Below the pieces are notes generated by a model. That model had not been told where the DNA came from and did not search any database. It was given only the letters and a program-made list of their open reading frames with translations. From Alistipes sp. (GTDB lineage Bacteria > Bacteroidota > Bacteroidia > Bacteroidales > Rikenellaceae), in assembly GCA_017451685.1 (NCBI GenBank), contig JAFTNV010000035.1:1-53200 (forward strand): 53,200 nt of DNA, read 5' to 3'. Each line of letters starts with the position of its first letter. The stretch's first letter is position 1. Positions 7,410 through 16,671 of the stretch are shown here, piece by piece. The position numbers and the translations under genes were made by a program.

Positions 7410-9239
7410 TTATAGATTAACCTTTAAGTTGCCGGGCACGAGAGCCTGGATGCCGCTATTCTTCATGATGATGGGGTTTTCTTCTAACACCTCACGTATC
7501 GCATCACCATAGATGTTGTAGTCTATACCCCACGACTTAGCATAGAGCATACCCATGCTGTCTAACCACTCCTCGAAGGGTGTGAGCGGCGCTCGGAACT
7601 CGTACAAGGCATAGTCGCCCTTGAGGTCGGCAAGCTCTATAGCCTTGCCTATAGCCTCGTTGAAGCCGCCAAGAGCATCCACAAGGCCGCACTCCAATGC
7701 CTCGGTGCCACTCCAGACCCTGCCCTCGGCAATGTTTAATACATCCTCCAACGGTAGGTTACGACCCTCCGCAACATGGCTGGTGAAGGTGGCGTATACG
7801 CGGTCGATGCTACGCTCCAAGGCCTTACGCTCGGTGGGTGTGAGCGAGCGCATCATATTCATGCCTCCGGCAGTGGGCGAGGTGGCAGCCGTGTCGAAGG
7901 TTATGCCGAGCTTATTCTTAAACGTATTCTCGAGGTTGAAAAGCACGCCAAAGACTCCTATCGAGCCCGTGAGCGTGAGCCTGTCGGCAATGATATAATC
8001 GGCAGGGGCCGAGATGTAGTAGCCTCCGCTTGCCGCCATCGAGCCCATAGATACAACAACGGGCTTAACCTGCTGCAAGAGCTCCATCTCGCGCCATGCT
8101 ACCTCCGAGGCTAAGGCCGAGCCACCGGGTGAGTTTACACGCACAACGACAGCCTTCGTCTCGTCGCTGAGGCGCGCCTGGCGTAGCTCCTCGGCGAGGC
8201 GTGTGCCGAAGACACTGCCGTCCATATACATGTTGCCGTCGACAATCTCGCCATCGGCATAGATGATTGCCACGAGCGACTTATCCGAGCCCTTAATCAT
8301 CGTATTGTCACCCACCGAGGCAGATAGCGGCGCTACGTTTACCATCGTCACATACTCGCCAAGCGACAGCGTAGAGTGTAGGCCCATGTCGTTACGCTTA
8401 ACACCATAGCTGTCGTAGAGCGCAAAGAGCTCGTCCTCGTAGGCTATGGCATCAATGAGGTGGGCGTTGAGGGCATCCTCCGGAAGCGTGATGCTGAGGT
8501 CGCGAGCATAGCGCTTCAACAGCTCCACATCGACACCTCGCGAGGCCGACACATCGCTGCATATCGTCTGCCACATAGAGTCCACGAGGCTCTGCATCTG
8601 CTTACGGTTGGCATCCGACATCTTGGTGAGGATGAAGGGCTCAACGCCACTCTTATACTTGCAATCCGTGGGTCGGAACACCTCAACCTCAACATCGAGC
8701 TTATTAAGGAGTCCCTTGTAGAACATCGACGACATGCCTAAGCCGTGCCACTCCAACGAGCCCTCGGGGTTGAGCAACACCTGGTCGGCAACGCTGGCAA
8801 GGTAGTACTCGCCCTCGGTGTAGTTGTCGTCGTATGCCACGACAAACTTGCCCGAGAGCTTGAAGCGTGCGATGGCTGCGCGCAGCTCCTCGAGGTTTGC
8901 CGTCTCGACAACGCCCGCACCGTCGATGTTGATACATATACCCTTGATGTTATCGTCCGTGGCAGCATTCTCGATGGCAGCCAAGGCCTCCAACATGGTT
9001 ATGGGGGCGTAAAACTCCATGCTTGAGGGGTCAAAGACACCAAGGGGCGAAAGCAGCGGGGCATCGACAATGTCCTCCGCAAGGTCTATATATAGCACCG
9101 ACTGTGATGGTACCGTGGGCTGCTCCGTCTCGAACAACGTGGCGAGGCTACCGAGAGAGCCGATAACGACGAAGACTAAAACGATGATGCCCACGGCCGT
9201 AGCCAACAACGAGGCACTAAATGATTTCCAGAAGTTCAT
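7410..9239 (-). CDS. sppA: Signal peptide peptidase SppA, long (67K) type
   Basis: A 609-residue inner-membrane serine protease with one N-terminal anchor (about 13-34) and two tandem S49 domains, the layout of the E. coli 67K type. SppA digests leftover signal peptides after cleavage. The catalytic Lys lies in the first domain (Lys196, YKSGVEPF) and the nucleophile Ser in the second (Ser404, MAASGGYY), as in E. coli SppA. The second domain also has VRVNSPGGSALAS. It is 15 bases behind the CotH gene and 14 before mrp, so the three are probably one transcript. Confidence 0.95.
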   Translation of the reverse strand: MNFWKSFSASLLATAVGIIVLVFVVIGSLGSLATLFETEQPTVPSQSVLYIDLAEDIVDAPLLSPLGVFDPSSMEFYAPITMLEALAAIENAATDDNIKGICINIDGAGVVETANLEELRAAIARFKLSGKFVVAYDDNYTEGEYYLASVADQVLLNPEGSLEWHGLGMSSMFYKGLLNKLDVEVEVFRPTDCKYKSGVEPFILTKMSDANRKQMQSLVDSMWQTICSDVSASRGVDVELLKRYARDLSITLPEDALNAHLIDAIAYEDELFALYDSYGVKRNDMGLHSTLSLGEYVTMVNVAPLSASVGDNTMIKGSDKSLVAIIYADGEIVDGNMYMDGSVFGTRLAEELRQARLSDETKAVVVRVNSPGGSALASEVAWREMELLQQVKPVVVSMGSMAASGGYYISAPADYIIADRLTLTGSIGVFGVLFNLENTFKNKLGITFDTAATSPTAGGMNMMRSLTPTERKALERSIDRVYATFTSHVAEGRNLPLEDVLNIAEGRVWSGTEALECGLVDALGGFNEAIGKAIELADLKGDYALYEFRAPLTPFEEWLDSMGMLYAKSWGIDYNIYGDAIREVLEENPIIMKNSGIQALVPGNLKVNL

Positions 9240-9254
9240 AGTATCACGTTTTTT

Positions 9255-10787
9255 TTATTTCTTGGGTATTGATGAAGCCTTAAGGCGGAAGAAGTTAACA
9301 CTCTCCGACGGGTCGAGGATGCGGTACTCGTGGCGGTTGCCCCAATATGCGGGGTTGTCGCTAATCACGCAATCCTCCTCCGTATCGTTATATACGTAGT
9401 TGCGTATCATCGAGTGCCAACCGTTGATGCGGGCGATAGACTTCTCCCAGTAGAAGAGGTCGTTCTCGGGCGAGCACAGCTCGTTGAGCGCCTCGACATA
9501 TATCGCGCGGTAGTCGTCAAACGCCAAAATCTTGCCAATAAGCGGGCTTCGGTTAGTGTCGCCCCACTGTAGCGGGTTGTGGCGCGCAGAGTCCTCCTGT
9601 ACGCCGCAGTAGTGCGACGTGCCGAGCGTATTGTCGTAGTCGTAGGGGATGAGGAAGAATTTGTAGTTGTTCTTATCCGACGAGTTGAAGTATATGTAGT
9701 AGTTGTTGCTATTGTTCCAATAGTCGTCCCACATGCCCACGACAACATTCACGGCATAGGTGCGAAGCAACAGGCGTATGTCGCACACCGAGGCTATCCA
9801 GTCGTGGAAGTCCTGGCCCGTGCGCTGTGTGACATTGCGCGTAAACTCTATGAGCTGCTCCTTCGCTGCGGCGAAGTTCTCGGTGTTGGTCTTAAGCTCG
9901 TACGAGTAGTAGTTGCCCGAGTTATCGTCGAAGGCGATAGAGCAGTTGTATATGTCGTTATAGTTGAGCGTAGCACCATGGCAGCACTTCCAGAGGTTGT
10001 GCTGGTGGTCGCCAAAGAGCTCCTTGCGCTTCTTGAGGTACTTGTCGTCGATAGACTCCAACATCTCGTATACACCGTAGTATGCGGGCTGCGAGTCGCC
10101 CTCGACATGTATCCATAGGCGGCAGTACGAGCTATATACCGCCGTCCAGATGCCGTAGCGACGGAAGAGGTCGTAGCAGTAGAGCTCGCGGCAGTAGGCA
10201 CTATCGTCCTTATGCCACTTGAGGTGTAGCTTGCGCACGTTATGCAGCTCGTGGGCATCGTCCTTCTGATACTTGCGCAGGTTGAGCATAAAGTGGCAGT
10301 GGCGCCAGTCGGTGTTGTTCGTTTGGTGCATCTCGCCACCATTACCCTCGGGGCGGCGGCGCGAGGTGTTGCCTCGAAGGCGCAGGCCCGCATCCTCGAA
10401 GTAGTGGGTCTCGCCCTTGGACTTAAACTCGGCATCGCAGTGCACATACTCCGCCGTGTTGCTATTCTGGTCGTAGGCCTTGAGGAGGTTGTTCCACTCC
10501 TCCTGGGTGATGTTGATGGTAATCTCGGGCACGACGTTCATGTCGAAGACCCACGCCAACTCGCCCTCGGCCCAGCTGGTGTCGGGCGTTGTGGGTGTGC
10601 TCGGCTTCTCGGGCTCCTTGTTGGTGTCGTCATCGTTGTTGCCACCATTGTTGTTACCACCATCGTTGCCACCCTCATTCTCCTCGCCGGTTGAGGGTGT
10701 GAACGTGAAGTTAAAGTCTTCACAGCCAACCATAACGCCCGCCATCAGGAACGACACAAGCGCCATGAGATAAAAGTTACGCTTCAT
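9255..10787 (-). CDS. CotH-family kinase lipoprotein
   Basis: A 510-residue exported lipoprotein with a CotH domain. The ATG at 10787 starts the signal peptide (MKRNFYLMAL, lipobox VGC); an upstream ATG at 10814 is less likely. A Gly/Asn/Asp/Pro linker (about 35-70) leads into the CotH domain: LRLRGNTSRR, LHLKWHKDDSAYCREL, YYGVYEMLESIDD and the C-terminal IPYDYDNTLG, which matches the metal-binding DxDxT-like region of CotH kinases. CotH proteins are secreted protein kinases in spore coats; roles in Bacteroidota are mostly unknown, some being linked to carbohydrate loci. Gaps of 33 and 15 bases tie it to the TPR-like gene and sppA. Confidence 0.85.
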   Translation of the reverse strand: MKRNFYLMALVSFLMAGVMVGCEDFNFTFTPSTGEENEGGNDGGNNNGGNNDDDTNKEPEKPSTPTTPDTSWAEGELAWVFDMNVVPEITINITQEEWNNLLKAYDQNSNTAEYVHCDAEFKSKGETHYFEDAGLRLRGNTSRRRPEGNGGEMHQTNNTDWRHCHFMLNLRKYQKDDAHELHNVRKLHLKWHKDDSAYCRELYCYDLFRRYGIWTAVYSSYCRLWIHVEGDSQPAYYGVYEMLESIDDKYLKKRKELFGDHQHNLWKCCHGATLNYNDIYNCSIAFDDNSGNYYSYELKTNTENFAAAKEQLIEFTRNVTQRTGQDFHDWIASVCDIRLLLRTYAVNVVVGMWDDYWNNSNNYYIYFNSSDKNNYKFFLIPYDYDNTLGTSHYCGVQEDSARHNPLQWGDTNRSPLIGKILAFDDYRAIYVEALNELCSPENDLFYWEKSIARINGWHSMIRNYVYNDTEEDCVISDNPAYWGNRHEYRILDPSESVNFFRLKASSIPKK

Positions 10788-10820
10788 AATATTTATTGTT
10801 TTGTTCGCATACAAAGTAAT

Positions 10821-11504
10821 CTAAGCCCTCAGCCTCTCAATGAACTCCGGAAACTCGCTCCATAGCGGCTCCGTCATAAGCCACCACTCGCGCGCCTCGG
10901 CCGCTGCCGTGGGGCGCTCCGAGCCTATATCGCGCCTGAAGGCTTCGTCGTCGGGGTGCTCCGCAGCCGTGAGCTCGGCATAGTAGGCCTTATGGCGTGA
11001 GCGGAGAAGGCCTAACAGCGCGCTATCAACGACACCCTGCTGGCGGAACGATGCCCACAGTCGTGCGATGACAGCCTCGGCAGACTTATCCGTGAGGTCG
11101 ATGACAAGCTCCTCGTAGGCATCCCACTCCTCGGTGGCGATATAACAGAGTGCCAGGAGGTTGACACCCTCGAAGTGATCCTCGGGGTCGCACTCCAGAA
11201 GCATCTCCAGCTGTGCCATTGTCATCTCGAGGTCGCCAATGCGGAAGTGGTCGACAGCCGAGCCGTAGAGGATATATATGGCAGCCCTGCTATTGCCATG
11301 CTCCCAGCGTAGCGCCATGGCCTCATCCTCGGGGAGCACCTCGGCAAGCAGTTGAAACGCCTCGTAGCGCGCCTCGCAAGCCTCGGCATAGCGCCCCGCA
11401 GAAACAAGCTCCTCGATGGCAGCATGGTGTGCCGCGAAGTTATAGCGTCCGCGACCCTCAAGCTCGAAGGTCTGGTCTGCGGTAGGGTTAAATCTCACCT
11501 CCAT
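10821..11504 (-). CDS. TPR-like helical repeat protein, function unknown
   Basis: A 227-residue cytosolic protein without signal or membrane segments. It is almost all helical and rich in Ala, Glu and Leu, with paired-helix units such as YAEACEARYEAFQLLAEV and LEMTMAQLEMLLECDP spaced like tetratricopeptide repeats. It probably mediates protein contacts. Its start overlaps the end of cstA by 17 bases, suggesting translational coupling with the peptide transporter. I do not recognise a named family. Confidence 0.75.
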   Translation of the reverse strand: MEVRFNPTADQTFELEGRGRYNFAAHHAAIEELVSAGRYAEACEARYEAFQLLAEVLPEDEAMALRWEHGNSRAAIYILYGSAVDHFRIGDLEMTMAQLEMLLECDPEDHFEGVNLLALCYIATEEWDAYEELVIDLTDKSAEAVIARLWASFRQQGVVDSALLGLLRSRHKAYYAELTAAEHPDDEAFRRDIGSERPTAAAEAREWWLMTEPLWSEFPEFIERLRA

Positions 11505-12921
11505 GGCGCATACCTCTCTTTATAAGTAACATCATAAAACCTCCGATAACGGCCGTCGCAGCGGCACCATAGACGTATGCCGCCGTGCATGAGCCCATGC
11601 CTACAAACTGGTTCGACACGAAGACAAACGACGAACATATATAGGTCATAAAGAGGGCGGGGATGAGCGACACGATGCTCCACCTGCTGTCGCGGCGCAT
11701 GAGCCATGAGGTTATCATCCACAGCGTGATGACCGAGAGCGCTTGGTTAGACCATGCGAAGTAGCGCCAGATGACGTCGAAGTCAATAAAGGCGATGCCT
11801 ATGCCTATGGCAAAGAGCGGGGCGCTCACGATGAGGCGGTTGATGATGGGCTTCTGGTCGTAGTTGAGCATGTCGGCAACGATTAGGCGTGCCGAGCGGA
11901 AGGCCGTATCGCCCGAGGTGATGGGCGCAGCAACGACACCCAGGAGTGCGAGGATGCTGCCCACCGTGCCAAGCGTCGTGACAGATATTGTCGACACAGC
12001 GAGGCCGGCATCGCTGCCGTTATCCTGCATCCACGTGTTGAGTCCCTCAACGCCACCGAAGAAGGCCATAGCCACAGCGGCCCATATAAGGGCGATGATA
12101 GACTCCGAGATCATCGCTCCGAAGAATATCGGGCGCGACTGCTTCTCGTTGGTCATGCAGCGCGCCATCAGGGGCGACTGCGTGGCGTGGAAGCCCGAGA
12201 TGGCACCACAGGCGATGCTTATACACAGCGTGGGGACGATGGGTAGCGCCTCGGCATTGAAGTGCATATTCTCTACCGTCGTCAGCTCCGGCATCTCGTA
12301 GTCTCCAAAGAGGATGACGCCAAACATGCCTAAGGCCATGAAGATGAGTGCCGCGCCAAAGAGCGGGTATATCTTACCGATGATTTTATCCACGGGCATG
12401 ATTGTGGCGATGAGGTAGTAGACGATGACGATGCCCACCCACCAGAGGTAGGGTATGTCGGTCATCGACGTAAGTATCTTCGAGGGGGTTACGATAAAGA
12501 CACCGCCGACCAATACCATGAGTATGGGTATCATCACCAGCGAGAACTTACGCATACCGCCACCGAGGTACTTGCCGATAGTCTCAGGGAGGCTCTTGCC
12601 ACCATTGCGTAACGAGATAACACCGGCAACATAGTCGTGCATCGCACCCATGAAGATGCCACCAAGCGTAATCCATAGGAAGGCAACAGGGCCATAGCAA
12701 GCACCGAGGATAGCACCAAAGATGGGCCCCGTGCCCGCGATGTTCAAGAGTTGTATGAGGAATATGCGCCAGCGCGGCAGGGGCATGTAATCCACGCCAT
12801 CGTAGTGTGTCTTTGATGGCACATCTGCCTCAGAATCAATGCCTACCACGCGGTCGAGGAAGGCGCCATAGAGGAAATATGCAGCAATGAGCGCAACGAG
12901 ACAAACAAAAAAAGTTACCAT
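11488..12921 (-). CDS. cstA: CstA-family peptide/pyruvate transporter
   Basis: A 477-residue polytopic inner-membrane protein of the carbon-starvation CstA family, with about 12-13 hydrophobic segments through its whole length. Family hallmarks include IAGTGPIFGAILGACYG (about 63-79), GAMHDYVAG and SGFHATQSPLMARC. CstA members take up peptides or pyruvate under carbon limitation. It is shorter than E. coli CstA (about 700), as in many Bacteroidota homologs. The ATG at 12921 is preferred over the adjacent GTG at 12924. It begins the minus-strand run cstA, TPR, cotH-like, sppA, mrp; no clear promoter is seen upstream. Confidence 0.92.
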   Translation of the reverse strand: MVTFFVCLVALIAAYFLYGAFLDRVVGIDSEADVPSKTHYDGVDYMPLPRWRIFLIQLLNIAGTGPIFGAILGACYGPVAFLWITLGGIFMGAMHDYVAGVISLRNGGKSLPETIGKYLGGGMRKFSLVMIPILMVLVGGVFIVTPSKILTSMTDIPYLWWVGIVIVYYLIATIMPVDKIIGKIYPLFGAALIFMALGMFGVILFGDYEMPELTTVENMHFNAEALPIVPTLCISIACGAISGFHATQSPLMARCMTNEKQSRPIFFGAMISESIIALIWAAVAMAFFGGVEGLNTWMQDNGSDAGLAVSTISVTTLGTVGSILALLGVVAAPITSGDTAFRSARLIVADMLNYDQKPIINRLIVSAPLFAIGIGIAFIDFDVIWRYFAWSNQALSVITLWMITSWLMRRDSRWSIVSLIPALFMTYICSSFVFVSNQFVGMGSCTAAYVYGAAATAVIGGFMMLLIKRGMRHGGEI

Positions 12922-12981
12922 CACTCCAATTTTTTTAAGTTTTATGGTGCGAATTTAATAATTTTTTGCGATATTTGCACC

Positions 12982-12999
12982 GTCAACCTCAAAGTTGAC
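12982..12999. repeat. Small inverted repeat between cstA and tRNA-Thr
   Basis: GTCAAC (12982-12987) and GTTGAC (12994-12999) flank a 6-base centre in the 87-base divergent gap. It follows GATATTTG (12970-12977), a near-match to a plus-strand -7 box for the tRNA. It could be an operator or a leader stem. Confidence 0.3.
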
Positions 13000-13008
13000 C
13001 ATTAGGTT

Positions 13009-13081
13009 GCCTTAATAGCTCAGTCGGTAGAGCACTTCATTCGTAATGAAGGGGTCGGGGGTTCGAGTCCCCCTCAAGGCT
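13009..13081 (+). tRNA. tRNA-Thr (anticodon CGT)
   Basis: A full 73-base cloverleaf: acceptor GCCTTAA/TCAAGGC with one A-C mismatch, D arm GCTC/GAGC, anticodon stem CTTCA/TGAAG with loop TTCGTAA (anticodon CGT at 13042-13044), T arm GGGGG/CCCCC with TTCGAGT. CCA is not encoded, so the CCA-adding enzyme at 44.9 kb is needed. Confidence 0.96.
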
Positions 13082-13089
13082 CCGAGTTG

Positions 13090-13126
13090 CAGACCGTGTC
13101 ATTTTTCTGATGCGGTCTGTTTGTTT
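13090..13126 (+). terminator. Terminator behind tRNA-Thr
   Basis: CAGACCG (13090-13096) and CGGTCTG (13113-13119) pair, with an inner TCA/TGA extension, then TTTGTTT. It is 8 bases behind the tRNA. From 13127 to 13306 I see nothing recognisable except AT-rich sequence next to the following gene. Confidence 0.85.
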
Positions 13127-13306
13127 AGGGGGGCGGATTGTTTTGAAGGTTTGTTTGAGAGGTGTGGTCTACGACCAAACGAGGTAGCGAGGGAGAGGGC
13201 TTTGTGAGCAAGCTCCCATTTTGCACCTACCCTGCTGCGCTTCGAGGCCCCAGTGTTTGATAGTTTATTTTCCTATGTATTATATATAAAAAATAGGTCG
13301 GTTAAT

Positions 13307-14071
13307 ATGGCGAAGAAGATAGAACGCATGGTAATAATTGGTGCCACATCGGGCATAGGACGTGAGGTGGCGGAGCGCATGGCGGAGCGAGGGGTACACC
13401 TCGGCGTGGCAGGTAGGCGCATAGAGCTCCTCGAGGAGTTGCAGGCAAAGTATGGCGCCGAGCGCATAGCCATAGCGCAGATGGATGTAACCGACAGCGC
13501 GGCAGCAGATGCCTTAGATAATCTTCTGAATGAGATTGGCGCCCCCGATGTATTGCTCTACGCCTCGGGCGTAGGCAAGCAGAACCCCGACCTCGAGGAG
13601 GAGCGCGAATTAAACACCGTGACGACAAACTGCGAGGGCATGGTGCGCATCGTCGACCGCTTCGTAAACTACGTTAAGCGCACACCGGCATACAGCCGTA
13701 AGCATAAGGCCCACATTGCCGTCATAACCTCCGTGGCGGGCACCATGGGCATGGGGCAAGCACCCGCCTACTCGGCATCCAAGAGCATGCAGAGCGCCTA
13801 CATCGTAGCACTCGCGCAGCACGCAAGGATGCAGCGCATACCCATGACATTCACCGACATACGCCCCGGATTTGTCGCCACAGAACTCCTAAACCCGGCC
13901 AAGCACTACCCCATGCTTATGACCAAAGCCGAGGCCGCGCGACACATCATACGCGGCATAGAGCGACGTAGGCGCATAGTCATCTTCGACTGGCGCTTCA
14001 GGTGTATTGTCGCCCTCTGGCGTCTTATCCCGCGCTGGCTATGGGAGCGTATTACGATAGTAAAGAATTAG
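13307..14071 (+). CDS. Short-chain dehydrogenase/reductase with C-terminal tail
   Basis: A 254-residue NAD(P)-dependent oxidoreductase of the classical SDR superfamily. The Rossmann cofactor motif is GATSGIG (about 12-18), followed by AGRR, which hints at NADP preference; the active site shows ITSVAG and YSASK (Tyr-x-x-x-Lys), then RPGFVATE. The last 35 residues are very basic and hydrophobic (ERRRRIVIFDWRF, LWRLIPRWLW), suggesting membrane attachment. The ATG at 13307 is chosen because it opens into the Rossmann strand; the upstream extension is unrelated. Its stop overlaps the convergent PAS gene by 4 bases. Substrate unknown. Confidence 0.88.
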   Translation: MAKKIERMVIIGATSGIGREVAERMAERGVHLGVAGRRIELLEELQAKYGAERIAIAQMDVTDSAAADALDNLLNEIGAPDVLLYASGVGKQNPDLEEERELNTVTTNCEGMVRIVDRFVNYVKRTPAYSRKHKAHIAVITSVAGTMGMGQAPAYSASKSMQSAYIVALAQHARMQRIPMTFTDIRPGFVATELLNPAKHYPMLMTKAEAARHIIRGIERRRRIVIFDWRFRCIVALWRLIPRWLWERITIVKN

Positions 14072-14418
14072 GGTCGTTGCTCCCTGACGTAGTGGGGCAT
14101 ATCCTCGGGAATCTCCAGCGAGAACTCCACAAGGCCGGCAACCTCGCCCTTCTCGTACCACGGCGTCTGGTATATCATTTTCTTGAGGCCACGCTTCGAG
14201 ATGGTATAGGCATTGTTGGCACCCTCGTTCATCAGGCGGGCGATAATCTCGCGCGAGCGCTGCGAGTGGCACGGTATCATCGATTTACCACGCACATCGC
14301 CATTGACCTCCACCGAGCGCTTATTCTGGTAGAGCACAACGCCATCGAGGTCGCAGACCGTAATAGCACATGTCTTGAGCGTATCGCTCCACGGGGTACG
14401 GATGTTTTCGAAATCCAT
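14068..14418 (-). CDS. Stand-alone PAS-domain protein
   Basis: A 116-residue cytosolic protein that is essentially one PAS fold: TVCDLDGVVLYQNKRS (first strands), then a conserved CH in MIPCHSQRSREIIARLM, and closing strands MIYQTPWYEKGEVAGLVEFS. Small single PAS proteins with this CH...S motif occur in anaerobes and may bind heme or a small ligand, but no output domain is present, so a partner is needed. It is 21 bases behind the RelA/SpoT gene, at the end of a ten-gene run, suggesting a link to stress signalling. The ligand is not visible. Confidence 0.78.
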   Translation of the reverse strand: MDFENIRTPWSDTLKTCAITVCDLDGVVLYQNKRSVEVNGDVRGKSMIPCHSQRSREIIARLMNEGANNAYTISKRGLKKMIYQTPWYEKGEVAGLVEFSLEIPEDMPHYVREQRP

Positions 14419-14439
14419 AATTGTATGTAGGTTAATAGT

Positions 14440-16671
14440 TTAGTTTATCCTATAAGCATTTTTCACGCCCTTGATACGGCGCAGCGAGTGTAGCAACATA
14501 TCTGTCACGCCGCTACTCGGCACCTCAACAGTGAGTTGTGCTGTGGCTGTGCCGTCGCCCTTGGGCGTATAGTTGATGCCGCGCACCGATAGTTTCAGCT
14601 CCTTGCTTGCCACATCCATGATTGTCGTCGCCAGGCCCGGGATGTCGGCCGAGGTGATAGCCACGGTGATGCGGAAGGCACCCGAGGCACCCTCTCGCCA
14701 GCGCGCCTCCATAACGCGGTAGGGATAGCGCTCGCGCATACGGCGGGCATTGGGGCAGTCGGCACGGTGTATGGTGATGCCCGAGCTTATGGTCACGAAG
14801 CCGAAGATGTCGTCGCCCTTGATGGGGTTGCAGCAGCGCCCGAGCTTATATTCTATGTTGTTTATCTTCTCGTCGATAACAAGGGCATCGGTGCTACGTG
14901 GCGTCTGCTCCTCGCGTTCCTCTCGGAGTTTCAGCTTGCGCTCCTCGACCTCCGCAGCGGCCTGGCGACGCTCCTCGTCGGCCTTGCCAGAGAGCCAGCG
15001 TTGAAGGATATCCTTGATGTCGAACATATCGACCTCCTGGTCGGCAATATGTACATATAGTTCGTTACCGCTACGTATCTTGAAGTGCTTACACAGGTAT
15101 GCCACGGCCTCGTCGATGGCGATATCCATCTTCCAGTTTTTGAGCTTGCGCTCCAGCTCCTCACGACCGAGGCGGGCATTCTTCATGCGCTCCTCGCGGA
15201 GGTAGGCACGTATGCGTGAGCGCGCCTTCTGCGTAACGCATATCGAGAGCCAGTCGGCCTTGGGAGTCTGATCCTTGCGTGTGAGCACCTCGCAGATGTC
15301 GCCATTCTTAAGTTGCTCCTTGATGGGCACAACGCGGTTACCCACCTTGCCACCCACGCATATAGCACCCAGCGAGGTGTGTATGTCGAAGGCGAAGTCA
15401 AGCACCGTGGCACCCTCGGGGAGCTTGCGTATGTCGCCCGTGGGGGTGAAGACGAATATTTCGCCCGTGGCGGGCTTCGACTCGAAGCGACGCGCTATAG
15501 ACTCCGACGTGGTATCCTCCAGAAGCTCGCGCAGGCGCCCAAGCCACTCCTCAGCACCCATGCCGCCCTGCTTGACACCCTTATAGCGCCAGTGTGCAGC
15601 GATACCACGCTCGGCAACCTCGTCCATACGCTCGGTGCGTATCTGCACCTCCACCCAGCGACCATCGCGCGTGACGACAGTCGTATGTAGCGACTCGTAG
15701 CCGTTGGACTTAGGGATAGATATCCAGTCGCGCATGCGGTCGGGGTTGGGCGTATAGAGGTCGGTGACGTGCGAGAATACCGTCCAGCAGAGGCGCTTCT
15801 CCATCTCGCGCGGGCAGTCGATGATGATGCGCAGCGCGAAGATGTCGTAGACACCCTTGAAGCCAACCTTCTGCTTGCGCATCTTCTGAAATATCGAGAA
15901 TACGGACTTCGTGCGGCTCTTGATGTGGTACTTGATGCCATCCCTATCCAAGAGCTCGCGCACAGGCTCCAAGAAGCGCTCGATAAAGGCCATGCGCTCA
16001 GCCTCGCTCTCCTTAAGCTCTTCGACAATATGGCGATACTCCTCGGGCTCGAGGTATTTTAATGATAGATCCTCAAGCTCGCTCTTTATGTTATAGAGGC
16101 CGAGTTTATGGGCTATCTGAGCATAGAGGTTGAGGCTCTCCCAACTCTTTGTGCGACGCTTCTTCTCGGGGAAGATGTCGAGCGAGCGCATGACCTCGAG
16201 GCGGTCGGCAAGCTTGATGAGGATGACACGCGGGTCCTCCGAGTACGACACTATCATGTCGCGAAAGTCTGAGGCCTGCTCCTTAGACACCTTGAGCTTT
16301 ATGTCCGAAATCTTGCATAGCGCGAGCACAATGCCAAGAACCTCGTCGCCATACTCCGCGCGTATATGCGTAGTGAGGGTGTCGAGGTTGTCACTATGCT
16401 TCTGTATGGCGATACGCACGACATCGTGCACGATGGCTGCGATGGTAGAGTTACGCCCGAGGCCCACCTCCTCGACAACGATGCGCGCCACGGCGACACC
16501 ATGGTCGAGCATCGGCATGCCGTCGTAGCGCACATGTTCGTGAAGGTGCTCGGCAGCAAAGCATAGGGCGCTATCGACCATATTGACCGTCTTCTCGGAA
16601 AACTGCGAAGCGACAACGCCACGAAACGCTGCGTATCTATCTAATATATTGTTATCCATAGTGTTAATCAT
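14440..16671 (-). CDS. RelA/SpoT-family (p)ppGpp synthetase, hydrolase site degenerate
   Basis: A 743-residue long RSH protein controlling the stringent response. Order: HD hydrolase (about 30-190), synthetase (about 235-360), TGS (about 400-465), helical region, C-terminal ACT. The synthetase looks intact (SRTKSVFSIFQKM, YDIFALRII, PKSNGYESLHTT, EVQIRT). In the hydrolase, His57 and His82-Asp83 remain, but the Glu-Asp of HDxxED is Arg86-Ile87, and the Asn of ADRxHNMR is lost (ADRLEVMR, Val160). This suggests a synthesis-only, RelA-like enzyme. ATG at 16671 overlaps the methyltransferase stop (TGATG). A second bifunctional Rel is expected elsewhere in the genome. Confidence 0.92.
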   Translation of the reverse strand: MINTMDNNILDRYAAFRGVVASQFSEKTVNMVDSALCFAAEHLHEHVRYDGMPMLDHGVAVARIVVEEVGLGRNSTIAAIVHDVVRIAIQKHSDNLDTLTTHIRAEYGDEVLGIVLALCKISDIKLKVSKEQASDFRDMIVSYSEDPRVILIKLADRLEVMRSLDIFPEKKRRTKSWESLNLYAQIAHKLGLYNIKSELEDLSLKYLEPEEYRHIVEELKESEAERMAFIERFLEPVRELLDRDGIKYHIKSRTKSVFSIFQKMRKQKVGFKGVYDIFALRIIIDCPREMEKRLCWTVFSHVTDLYTPNPDRMRDWISIPKSNGYESLHTTVVTRDGRWVEVQIRTERMDEVAERGIAAHWRYKGVKQGGMGAEEWLGRLRELLEDTTSESIARRFESKPATGEIFVFTPTGDIRKLPEGATVLDFAFDIHTSLGAICVGGKVGNRVVPIKEQLKNGDICEVLTRKDQTPKADWLSICVTQKARSRIRAYLREERMKNARLGREELERKLKNWKMDIAIDEAVAYLCKHFKIRSGNELYVHIADQEVDMFDIKDILQRWLSGKADEERRQAAAEVEERKLKLREEREEQTPRSTDALVIDEKINNIEYKLGRCCNPIKGDDIFGFVTISSGITIHRADCPNARRMRERYPYRVMEARWREGASGAFRITVAITSADIPGLATTIMDVASKELKLSVRGINYTPKGDGTATAQLTVEVPSSGVTDMLLHSLRRIKGVKNAYRIN

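Noticed and set aside
13009-13306. tRNA-Thr as a phage or island attachment site
   Set aside because: No integrase nearby and no repeat of the tRNA 3' end in the following sequence or near the capsid cassette.
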